Origin: Candidatus Desantisiibacteriota bacterium
GTDB lineage: Bacteria; UBA9089; CG2-30-40-21
Length of the DNA: 10,645 nt
Direction: 5' to 3'
NCBI GenBank assembly: GCA_016208205.1
Contig: JACQYP010000163.1
Coordinates: 1-10,645 of the forward strand
The notes under the pieces are model-generated. The model made no database searches and was not told where the DNA came from. It saw nothing but the letters and a program-made list of their open reading frames with translations. A program made the position numbers and the translations under genes. This document shows, one piece after another, positions 5,273 to 10,645 of the stretch (positions are counted from its first letter, which is position 1; each line of letters begins with the position of its first letter).

Positions 5273-6868
5273 ATGAAAATTGTAACGCGTGAACAAATGC
5301 AGGAGATTGATCGAATTACGGCTGTAGAATATGGCATATCAGGTGCCGTATTGATGGAAAATGCCGGAATACAGGCATTTTTAGCTATAAAGGAATACTT
5401 CTGCCTCCAGCAGGTAGAGGAGGTAGCACCTCTGGCAGGTGCAAGAATAGCTGTTCTGTGCGGCAGCGGCAATAATGGCGGGGATGGGTTTGTTGTTGCC
5501 AGACACCTTTTTAATCATGGGGCGAGGGTGAAGATTTATCTCCTTGTTCCAGAAGAGAAGGTAAAGGGTGATGCAAGGATAAACCTTGAGGCTGCCAGAG
5601 GATTTGGTGTTCCTATCCAGATTATTACCTCATGCAATGAACTGAATGCTCTTACCCTTGAATTAAAACATGCCAGATTAATTGTAGATGCACTGCTTGG
5701 GACCGGAGCCTCTGGAGATGTAAAGGGATTATTTGCTGAGATAATCGATATTGTTAATACCCTTGATATTCCAGTAATTGCCATTGATATACCATCCGGG
5801 CTTGATGCTAACACTGGTATGTCCCTTGGGCATACAGTTCGGGCAACCATGACCGTAACCTTTGGTCTTCCCAAACTTGGATTGGTTATGTCGCCTGGGA
5901 TTGAATACACCGGCAAGCTCCTTGTTGCCAACATAAGCTTTCCTCAGTCACTTCTTGAACAAGAAAACATCAGGATAAATCTCCTTACATCAGAAGATAT
6001 GGCATGTTATATTCCTCACCATCCTGTTGATGCTCATAAGGGATTGTGCGGTAAAGCCTTTATCCTTGCCGGTTCCACAGGCATGACCGGGGCTGCTGCC
6101 CTTTGCAGTGAATCTGCCTTGCGAATTGGATCCGGGCTCGTAACACTCGGTATCCCTGAAAGCCTGAACCATCTCATGGAAGTAAAGTTAACCGAGGTCA
6201 TGACCATGCCTCTGCCGCAAACATTCTTATCTACATTCAGTCAGCAAGGGTATGAAAAAATAATGAGCTTTTGTGAGGATATGGATATAGTTGCTCTGGG
6301 ACCTGGTATTGGAAGGGATGAGGATACTAAGAGGCTGGTACAAAGGCTCATCCTTCATCTAAGAACCCCAATGGTGATAGATGCAGATGCTCTATTTGCT
6401 ATTGCTTTGCAGACTGATATTCTGAAACATAAAAATGCACCGGCAGTTATCACCCCTCATCCAGGTGAGATGGCTTACCTGATTGGATGTACTGTAAAGG
6501 ATGTGCTTGATAATCGAATAGATATTGTTCAAAAATTTGCAGAAGAGCATGATACTACCGTGGTACTCAAGGGTGCCAGAACCATTATTGCTGATCCTTC
6601 AGGGCACATCTGGATAAACCCAACCGGTAATTGCGGTATGGCTACAGCCGGTTGCGGGGATGTGCTTACCGGGATGATAAGCGGATTAATAGCTCAAGGG
6701 TTGTCTGTTCCAGAGGCAGCAAGGCTTGGTGTATTTCTACATGGATTAGCCGGGGATATTAAGGCAGAAGAAAAGGGGATGTTGTCTCTTATTGCATCAG
6801 ATGTCTTGGGTGGTGTTTCGGAGGCAATTAAGCAGGCGACAAACTGCTACATGTCACCACAAACTTAA
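5273..6868 (+). CDS. nnrED: Bifunctional NAD(P)HX epimerase / ADP-dependent NAD(P)HX dehydratase
   Basis: Repairs damaged hydrated nicotinamide cofactors: the N-terminal NnrE (YjeF_N) domain epimerises R- and S-NAD(P)HX, and the C-terminal ribokinase-like NnrD domain dehydrates the S form using ADP (family knowledge). The protein is 531 residues, normal for the fusion. NnrE spans about 1-225, with LMENAG, NNGGDG (67-72), DALLGTG and DIPSGLDANTG. NnrD spans about 235-525, with HKGLCGKAFILAGS, GPGIG (343-347), TPHPGE (394-399), LKGART and GMATAGCGDVLTG, whose Asp463 is the expected catalytic base. I chose ATG 5273, preceded by AAGGTGG (5261-5267), over the upstream GTG at 5264. Residues 50-55 (EVAPLA) come from a copy of the palindromic element also found in deoB. 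Synonyms are yjeF and nnrD. Confidence 0.95.
   Translation: MKIVTREQMQEIDRITAVEYGISGAVLMENAGIQAFLAIKEYFCLQQVEEVAPLAGARIAVLCGSGNNGGDGFVVARHLFNHGARVKIYLLVPEEKVKGDARINLEAARGFGVPIQIITSCNELNALTLELKHARLIVDALLGTGASGDVKGLFAEIIDIVNTLDIPVIAIDIPSGLDANTGMSLGHTVRATMTVTFGLPKLGLVMSPGIEYTGKLLVANISFPQSLLEQENIRINLLTSEDMACYIPHHPVDAHKGLCGKAFILAGSTGMTGAAALCSESALRIGSGLVTLGIPESLNHLMEVKLTEVMTMPLPQTFLSTFSQQGYEKIMSFCEDMDIVALGPGIGRDEDTKRLVQRLILHLRTPMVIDADALFAIALQTDILKHKNAPAVITPHPGEMAYLIGCTVKDVLDNRIDIVQKFAEEHDTTVVLKGARTIIADPSGHIWINPTGNCGMATAGCGDVLTGMISGLIAQGLSVPEAARLGVFLHGLAGDIKAEEKGMLSLIASDVLGGVSEAIKQATNCYMSPQT
5420..5437 (+). repeat. Copy of the deoB palindromic element inside nnrE, read in another frame
   Basis: GAGGTAGCACCTCTGGC (5420-5436) is identical over 17 bp to the units at 589-605 and 607-623. 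Here the codons are GAG GTA GCA CCT CTG GCA, giving EVAPLA instead of GGSTSG. It lies in the surface segment before the conserved AVLCGSGNNGGDG motif. Confidence 0.92.
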
Positions 6869-6918
6869 ATTGTAACTGCTCAGCGAGTGGAATTTATCAC
6901 AAAGTTTGGAGTGCGAGA

Positions 6919-7007
6919 GCTTACTTGCTTTCGCTTTGTAAGTTGTGCTGCACCGTGAAAACGGTAGTAAGTAAGCTACCGTAAAAACAAAGCGAAAGCA
7001 AGTAAGC
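6919..7007. repeat. 21-bp perfect inverted repeat with switchable inner hairpins
   Basis: 6919-6939 and 6987-7007 are perfect 21-bp reverse complements (begins GCTTACTTGC). Outside them TTTGGAG (6905-6911) and CTCCAAA (7014-7020) extend the symmetry. Inside are two mutually exclusive hairpins: ACCGT-GAAA-ACGGT (6952-6965), with a GNRA-type tetraloop, and ACGGTAG / CTACCGT (6961-6967 with 6976-6982). Confidence 0.9.
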
Positions 7008-7038
7008 TCATCGCTCCAAATGAGCAGGCTTTCGCATG

Positions 7039-7083
7039 CAAGCTGAGTAGTTACCTTAAGTTATTTGGTAACTACTCAGCTTG
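7039..7083. repeat. 17-bp perfect inverted repeat (GAGTAGTTACC family)
   Basis: Arms 7039-7055 (CAAGCTGAGTAGTTACC) and 7067-7083 are exact reverse complements around an 11-nt loop. GGTAACTACTCAG recurs exactly at 9681-9693, and a one-mismatch version is at 6872-6883, so this is a dispersed family. Confidence 0.92.
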
Positions 7084-7086
7084 TTC

Positions 7087-7240
7087 GGTTTACGGTTCAA
7101 GATTAGAGCTTTACATTGATGGGTTGCACTCCGCTTAACCCATCCTACAAGAGGTAAAAGAGAAAGTAGGATGGGTGGAAACCCATTAATATTGGTTTAC
7201 GGTTCAAGGGTTAAAGAGAGTAAACCATCAACCGTGAACC
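7087..7240. repeat. GGTTTACGGTTCAAG direct repeat and opposed heptamer array
   Basis: GGTTTACGGTTCAAG occurs identically at 7087-7101 and 7194-7208. From 7194 heptamers GGTTTAC, GGTTCAA, GGGTTAA face an approximate reverse-complement set (GTAAACC, ATCAACC, GTGAACC; 7220-7240). Between the direct copies, ACCCATCCTAC (7138-7148) pairs with GTAGGATGGGT (7166-7176), and each sits beside a smaller ATGGGT / ACCCAT hairpin (7118-7144 and 7171-7186). Confidence 0.85.
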
Positions 7241-7263
7241 AGACAACCTGTCGTGTGACAGTT

Positions 7264-7290
7264 TTTGTAATCAGTGTCACTGATTACAAA
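7264..7290. repeat. 13-bp palindrome abutting the ispF stop codon
   Basis: TTTGTAATCAGTG (7264-7276) and its exact reverse complement (7278-7290) flank one T. It ends one base from the ispF stop codon (7292-7294). GTAATCAGTGTCA (7267-7279) recurs with one change at 7322-7334, inside the ispF reading frame. Confidence 0.88.
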
Positions 7291-7291
7291 T

Positions 7292-7801
7292 TCACGCTGA
7301 GCGGATTCTGTCTTTCCTTTCGTAATCAGTATCATTTGTAAGACTGACCACTGCATAGGCTGCCATGGCCTGATTGGTACCAATAGTACCAAGTCCCTTA
7401 GCTGTAGTTGCCTTGATACTGACCATCTCTGTTTCTACCATCAGGGCATCAGCAATGTTTTGTCTCATTTGCTGGATATATTTACTTAATTTTGGTGATT
7501 CTGCCACAACAGAAATATCTGTATTATTAATTACAAACCCTTTAGAATGCAAAAAATCTACAGTTCTGTTCAGTAAAACTATACTGGATATATTCATCAA
7601 TTCTGGTTCACCAACACCAAACTGACTACCAATATCCCCGGCAGCGATTGCACCAAGCAATGCATCGATTAAGGCATGGACAATAATATCTGCATCAGAA
7701 TCTCCAAGGAGTCCAAGATGATATGGTATCTTTACCCCACCCAGAATAAGGTCACGATTCTCAACCAGTTCATGAATATCGTATCCAATTCCTACACGCA
7801 T
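7292..7801 (-). CDS. ispF: IspF-family protein (2-C-methyl-D-erythritol 2,4-cyclodiphosphate synthase), divergent active site
   Basis: IspF normally converts CDP-methylerythritol 2-phosphate to the cyclic diphosphate plus CMP in the MEP pathway; cytosolic homotrimer with metal-containing sites between subunits. At 169 residues it is slightly longer than usual. GYDIH keeps the metal ligands D8 and H10; VHALIDALLGA keeps H42; GDIG keeps D56. Unlike E. coli IspF as I recall it, position 34 is Asp rather than His (GDSDAD), FPDTDP is FGVGEP, and KATTTEKLG...GRGEG is KATTAKGLGTIGTNQA, so Glu135 becomes Lys and Arg142 becomes Thr. The last about 15 residues (TNDTDYERKDRIRSA) extend past the normal end and overlap repeat-like DNA. 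ATG 7801 has GAGGTGA just upstream and lies 18 nt after ispD. Family membership is sure; full catalytic competence is not. Confidence 0.9.
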   Translation of the reverse strand: MRVGIGYDIHELVENRDLILGGVKIPYHLGLLGDSDADIIVHALIDALLGAIAAGDIGSQFGVGEPELMNISSIVLLNRTVDFLHSKGFVINNTDISVVAESPKLSKYIQQMRQNIADALMVETEMVSIKATTAKGLGTIGTNQAMAAYAVVSLTNDTDYERKDRIRSA

Positions 7802-7819
7802 GGTTCACCTCATGTAAAA

Positions 7820-8503
7820 CTAATTTTTAATCATCGCCTCAGCCACTATCATATCAAATGGCGTGGTAATCTTTATGTTTTCATACTCCCCTTCAACAAT
7901 TTTGACCTCAAACCCTGCCCATTCTATCACCGAGGCATCATCTGTACCATAGAACCCTTTGTCCATAGCCTTATCATAACAATCTCTCAGCAGCTTAGCC
8001 TTAAACACCTGAGGGGTTTGAACTGCCCACAGTCCAGCACGATTCACGGTTTGCATGACTTTATGGGATTCGTCTATCATCTTTATGGTATCCTTTACCC
8101 TGACCCCGGTAATTGCTGCACCGTACTTGCCGGCAGCAGCAATGGTTTCTTCAATTATCTTACAAGAGACAAATGGCCTGACACCATCGTGGATCATGAC
8201 CATTTCAGCATCTTCCGGCAATGCCTTTAAGCCATGATAAACTGAGTCCTGCCGCTTGACCCCACCCTCAACCACGGATAGTACGCGATCAAGTCCATAA
8301 GCTTCAACTACTTCATGTCGGCAATAATCAACCAGCCCATTTCCTGCAACAAGGACTATCCCTGTGATTAAGGGAGAGTTGCTAATATTTCTCAAGGCAT
8401 AAAAAAGTAAGGGGTGACCGAGTAGCTCAAGATACGGCTTTTTCACCTTGCTGCCCATCCTCTTGCCATCACCGGCAGCAACAATAATAGCATAAACCTT
8501 CAT
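7820..8503 (-). CDS. ispD: 2-C-methyl-D-erythritol 4-phosphate cytidylyltransferase
   Basis: Joins MEP with CTP to form CDP-methylerythritol, the third step of the MEP pathway; cytosolic homodimer. From ATG 8503 it has 227 residues, the usual length. The N-terminal nucleotide-binding signature is AIIVAAGDGKRMGSKVKKPY (4-24), with R15 and K22 as the expected catalytic basic residues. Other motifs are EGGVKRQDSV, HDGVRPFV (D106, R109), VKDTIK (T139), NRAGLWAVQTPQVF (R155), TDDA and ENIKITTP (K211). Starting at TTG 8560 would add 19 residues before the conserved start, so I prefer ATG 8503, which has GGGAG about 10 nt upstream. ispF follows after 18 nt, so the two are surely co-transcribed. IspE, the fourth-step enzyme, is not in the window. 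Confidence 0.95.
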   Translation of the reverse strand: MKVYAIIVAAGDGKRMGSKVKKPYLELLGHPLLFYALRNISNSPLITGIVLVAGNGLVDYCRHEVVEAYGLDRVLSVVEGGVKRQDSVYHGLKALPEDAEMVMIHDGVRPFVSCKIIEETIAAAGKYGAAITGVRVKDTIKMIDESHKVMQTVNRAGLWAVQTPQVFKAKLLRDCYDKAMDKGFYGTDDASVIEWAGFEVKIVEGEYENIKITTPFDMIVAEAMIKN

Positions 8504-8566
8504 GTTTTTGCTGCTCCCTACCAACTGCATTCTGTCAAAGACTAACAACAGAACACACAAAAAGGT

Positions 8567-8641
8567 AACACAGACATTCCTGTCTGTGTTTTAGACCGTT
8601 TGTCCACATCATCTGAAGGATCACAGACAAGAATGTCTGTG
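8567..8641. repeat. Pair of inverted CACAGACA hairpin elements between the PIN-TRAM gene and ispD
   Basis: AACACAGACA-TTCC-TGTCTGTGTT (8567-8590) and CACAGACA-AGAA-TGTCTGTG (8622-8641) are both hairpins. The 20-bp cores (8569-8588 and 8622-8641) are inverted copies differing at one position. They lie in the 149-bp gap inside the minus-strand operon. On that strand the first hairpin is followed by ACCTTTTTG, which could act as a leaky terminator before ispD. Confidence 0.87.
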
Positions 8642-8652
8642 CTACACTCATG

Positions 8653-9651
8653 TCAGCTCACTGCTCCCTCTAATCTGGTAAATATCATTCTGCCTGCTGT
8701 GGTTTGAAGCACAGAGGTTACAATGGTTTTAACCCTGCGGCCGATATAATCATACCCATTATCTACAACTACCATGGTTCCATCATCCAGATAGCCTACA
8801 CCCTGACTATATTCCTTGCCTTCCTTGATGATGTGTACCTGCATTTCTTCACCTGGAAGAACCACAGGCTTTAATGCCTCAGCCAATTCATTTATATTCA
8901 GGATACCTACACCTTCCAACTGAGCTAACTTGTTCAAATTAAAATCATTGGTCATAACCTTTGCCTTTAATTCTTTGGCTAAGCAGAGAAGCTTACTATC
9001 GACCTCTCTTACATCCGGATAATCTATCTCTGAGATTTCAACATTGATATTAGGTCTCTTTTGTATCTTGTGTAAGATATCCATCCCGCGTCTGCCACGA
9101 GTCCTTTTTAAGGAATCTGAAGAGTCTGCAATTCGTTGTAATTCCAGCAAAACAAATCTGGGAGCAATCAATGTTCCTGTAAGAAATCCTGTTTCGCATA
9201 TATCCTCTATTCGACCATCAATAATTACACTGGTATCAAGTATCTTTTTATCGTCATTATTTACAGCAGATACCTTTCCGGAAACCATGGACGAATGTGC
9301 AAAAATATCAAGCATCTCATGCTTTCTGATAATACCCATCATTAAGCCGATATATCCCAGTCCTAAATTCAAGCTCAACTGCCAACCACTTATCTCTTTT
9401 AGCTGAGGAATACCTAATAAGCATAGGCTTAACAGATTAGCCAGAGCAAGTCCAATGATAAGACCAATTACACCGGATATAATACCCTTGGTTGAAAGCT
9501 TTTGTATAAAGATCTCTGCCAGTATAAACATACTGATTAATATCATGGTAATGAGTATCGCAGGAATCATTATCCCATAAGAAGATCCTACAAGGCATCC
9601 GATAATTAAGGAAATAATCACAAAAAGTATTCTGATAATCAAAGAAATCAT
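8653..9651 (-). CDS. Membrane-anchored PIN-TRAM domain protein (YacL family)
   Basis: A 332-residue protein from ATG 9651, chosen because of the strong AGGAGGTG 6 nt upstream; the longer frame from 9711 would start inside repeat DNA. Residues 1-110 hold four hydrophobic helices (about 3-22, 26-47, 57-80, 92-107). Then comes a PIN nuclease-like domain with conserved acidic residues D139 (ILDTSVIIDGR), E170, D218 (DSKLL) and D236 (TNDFNL), and a C-terminal TRAM RNA-binding domain (about 265-325; VGYLDDGTMVVVDNG). PIN domains are usually metal-dependent ribonucleases, and TRAM binds RNA. The family's substrate is not settled, so 'membrane-tethered RNA nuclease' is inference. It sits upstream of ispD-ispF, as yacL does in Bacillus, and downstream of carD. 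Confidence 0.93.
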   Translation of the reverse strand: MISLIIRILFVIISLIIGCLVGSSYGIMIPAILITMILISMFILAEIFIQKLSTKGIISGVIGLIIGLALANLLSLCLLGIPQLKEISGWQLSLNLGLGYIGLMMGIIRKHEMLDIFAHSSMVSGKVSAVNNDDKKILDTSVIIDGRIEDICETGFLTGTLIAPRFVLLELQRIADSSDSLKRTRGRRGMDILHKIQKRPNINVEISEIDYPDVREVDSKLLCLAKELKAKVMTNDFNLNKLAQLEGVGILNINELAEALKPVVLPGEEMQVHIIKEGKEYSQGVGYLDDGTMVVVDNGYDYIGRRVKTIVTSVLQTTAGRMIFTRLEGAVS

Positions 9652-9680
9652 TTTTTTCACCTCCTTTTTTTGTGTAAGAT

Positions 9681-9693
9681 GGTAACTACTCAG
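9681..9693. repeat. Solitary copy of the GGTAACTACTCAG motif
   Basis: Identical over 13 bp to the right arm of the inverted repeat at 7067-7079. It lies about 30 bp upstream of the PIN-TRAM start codon, in the 223-bp gap after carD. The rest of that gap (9694-9807) shows no convincing promoter or gene, only a small palindrome CCTAAGTAGG (9761-9770). Confidence 0.7.
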
Positions 9694-9807
9694 GTATTCA
9701 GGATTCAACAATAACTTGCTTATCTCTGCGAGTAATACGAGCAGGTTCTCTTATTCTGACTCCTAAGTAGGTACAATATGCTTAGAATAACTATAGCTGA
9801 ATAGTAT

Positions 9808-9875
9808 AAGCTAAAAGTGAAAAGTATATGTTTTTTTACCTTCACTCTTAGTTTTTAGTTTTTCACTTTTAGCTT
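9808..9875. repeat. Opposed heptamer arrays forming a 16-bp stem at the carD 3' end
   Basis: AAGCTAAAAGTGAAAA (9808-9823) and its exact reverse complement (9860-9875) form a perfect 16-bp stem. On the minus strand the array reads CTAAAAG, TGAAAAA, CTAAAAA, CTAAGAG, TGAAGG. The right arm ends on the first base of the carD stop codon (9875-9877). It could protect or terminate the carD mRNA, but no clean T-run follows the stem. Confidence 0.88.
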
Positions 9876-10360
9876 TAATGCTGTGTTAATACATTACTAA
9901 TCATTGTATTTGCCTGTTCCAGTCCAATATCCTGAGAAAAGGCTATCTCACTGGTAATCGCAGCGTAAGCGGTTTCAAACAGGCGTTTTTCGGCTGAAGA
10001 AAGCCCTTTTTCCTTATTTCGACAGGAAAGACTCCGTGCAACCTCAGCCGCCTTATAGATACATCCTGTCTTCATTTTTTCCAGGTTAGTCTGATACCGT
10101 ATCTTCCAATTCTGAATGTCAGAAACCGGTGCGTTCTCCAGCACATCCATTACCTTGGATAGCTCATTCTTTTCCATTACCTTACGGAGACTTATCTGTT
10201 TTTTCATTTGTATAATAGGCACCATTACCTTCATTCCGCCTACTAACAATCTTACAACATAATACTTTTGTATCTCTCCAAGGACTTCATGTTCTTCTAT
10301 AGAATCTATTATCCCTGCCCCATGAAGGGGATAAACCACCTTATCATCAATATTAAACAT
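9875..10360 (-). CDS. carD: CarD/CdnL-family RNA polymerase-binding transcription regulator
   Basis: CarD-family proteins bind the RNA polymerase beta subunit and stabilise open promoter complexes, especially at rRNA and other housekeeping promoters. At 161 residues it has the family's standard length. The N-terminal Tudor-like polymerase-interaction domain (about 1-58) contains VVYPLHGAGII and YYVVRL. The C-terminal helical DNA-binding domain contains NWKIRYQTNLEKMKTG, with the conserved Trp at residue 85, then VARSL and LSSAEKRLFETA. I chose ATG 10360, with AGGAGAG 8 nt upstream, over the TTG at 10363. It has its own strong promoter at 10425-10453 and leads the carD / PIN-TRAM / ispD / ispF cluster, though the repeat-filled gaps may uncouple the members. 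Confidence 0.93.
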   Translation of the reverse strand: MFNIDDKVVYPLHGAGIIDSIEEHEVLGEIQKYYVVRLLVGGMKVMVPIIQMKKQISLRKVMEKNELSKVMDVLENAPVSDIQNWKIRYQTNLEKMKTGCIYKAAEVARSLSCRNKEKGLSSAEKRLFETAYAAITSEIAFSQDIGLEQANTMISNVLTQH

Positions 10361-10424
10361 CAAATCATCTCTCCTTTTTTTAACTTCCTTTCAAGACACT
10401 AAGGAATATTTTAAGTCTAATATA

Positions 10425-10453
10425 ATTATATCATGAAAAGCTAAATAAGTCAA
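10425..10453 (-). promoter_or_regulatory. Near-consensus sigma70 promoter for carD
   Basis: On the minus strand TTGACT (10453-10448) and TATAAT (10430-10425) are separated by exactly 17 bp: a perfect -10 box and a -35 box with one change from consensus. Predicted transcription would start near 10418, leaving a leader of about 55-60 nt before ATG 10360. Confidence 0.85.
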
Positions 10454-10645
10454 AGAAAAAACAGAGAAATTTGTGATGAGTCAGTCATTGGTAGGGAAAG
10501 TGTGCTGGTTCATCGGGAATCGAACTTTTCCATTCAAAAAAATGCGAATTTTTTGATGGAGATCTGCCTCAAATTCCGAGGTCTTTTTAGGCATAAAAAG
10601 AAACTCAAGATTGTCATATTATTAATCAATTTTATAAGGTGGAAG
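10454..10645. other. Upstream intergenic region at the right edge
   Basis: No gene is visible in these 190 bases. A bulged hairpin pairs TCCAT-T-CAAAAAA (10529-10541) with TTTTTTGATGGA (10549-10560). CCTC / GAGG (10567-10581) followed by TCTTTTTA is a weak terminator-like hairpin on the plus strand. TTGTCA (10611-10616) and TATAAG (10633-10638), 16 bp apart, could be a plus-strand promoter for a gene beyond the window, which would make carD divergently transcribed from it. All of these are low confidence. Confidence 0.4.

Larger units (their letters stand above)
6869..7291. other. Convergent intergenic region filled with hairpins and repeats
   Basis: This is the 423-bp gap between the 3' ends of nnrED (plus) and ispF (minus), with no gene. 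From left to right it holds a GTAACTGCTCAG motif (6872-6883), a 21-bp inverted repeat (6919-7007), a 17-bp inverted repeat (7039-7083), a direct 15-mer (7087 and 7194), an ACCCATCCTAC inverted pair (7138-7176), an opposed heptamer array (7194-7240) and a 13-bp palindrome (7264-7290). CTGTC-GTGT-GACAG followed by TTTTT (7249-7266) is a weak plus-strand terminator candidate. Confidence 0.8.

Noticed and set aside
7249..7266. CTGTC-GTGT-GACAG-TTTTT as a firm terminator of nnrED
   Set aside because: The stem is only 5 bp and it is 380 bp from the gene end, so I noted it only as a weak candidate.
7676..8230. 184-codon plus-strand open frame
   Set aside because: It lies antisense to ispF and ispD, which are well-conserved genes, has no family motif, and is explained as a shadow.
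8504..8560. Longer ispD start at TTG 8560
   Set aside because: It adds 19 residues before the conserved AIIVAAG motif, and ATG 8503 gives the normal family length.
9652..9711. Upstream start of the PIN-TRAM gene at 9711
   Set aside because: ATG 9651 has a near-perfect Shine-Dalgarno; the extra 20 residues would be encoded across a dispersed repeat motif and the ribosome binding site itself.
10505..10530. Possible tRNA 3' end on the minus strand (GTTCGATTCCC followed by GAACCAGCA)
   Set aside because: The T-loop-like sequence lacks a complementary 5-bp stem and no acceptor or anticodon arms can be found upstream.

Overview
The window looks like chromosomal DNA of an uncultivated, probably anaerobic bacterium of moderate GC (about 40%, by eye). 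All recognisable genes are bacterial housekeeping genes. The carD / membrane PIN-TRAM / ispD / ispF order is seen in Firmicutes and several other deep-branching phyla. The unusually dense set of dispersed short repeats in almost every intergenic gap, and even inside genes, resembles some candidate-phylum genomes. I cannot fix the phylum from sequence alone.

Plus strand, left part (1-4031): the 3' part of a phosphopentomutase gene (deoB, start outside the window), a two-CBS-domain protein, a 63-residue probable zinc-binding protein, histidinol dehydrogenase (hisD) and holo-ACP synthase (acpS). All run the same way with good ribosome binding sites, but the genes are metabolically unrelated. Positions 4032-5272 form a gap of about 1.24 kb with no convincing full gene. 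It holds several inverted-repeat families, one good promoter-like sequence and a very short, possibly decayed reading-frame pair. A bifunctional NAD(P)HX epimerase/dehydratase (nnrE-nnrD fusion) follows at 5273-6868.

The convergent gap 6869-7291 is almost entirely hairpins and repeats. On the minus strand, reading right to left, come a strong sigma70-type promoter, carD, a four-helix membrane PIN-TRAM protein, ispD and ispF. ispD and ispF catalyse the third and fifth steps of the MEP isoprenoid pathway. The IspF here lacks several residues conserved in characterised enzymes.

The most striking feature is the repeat landscape. Most gaps carry arrays of degenerate units of about 7 bp, usually as two opposed arrays that could fold into a long hairpin. 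Each gap has its own unit sequence. Similar heptamer arrays, and a separate 18-bp element, sit inside the deoB reading frame as in-frame additions. The 18-bp element recurs inside nnrE in another reading frame. Repeats also overlap the stop codons or 3' ends of deoB and carD and probably form the C-terminal tail of ispF. No CRISPR array, rRNA, tRNA, insertion sequence or phage gene was seen.
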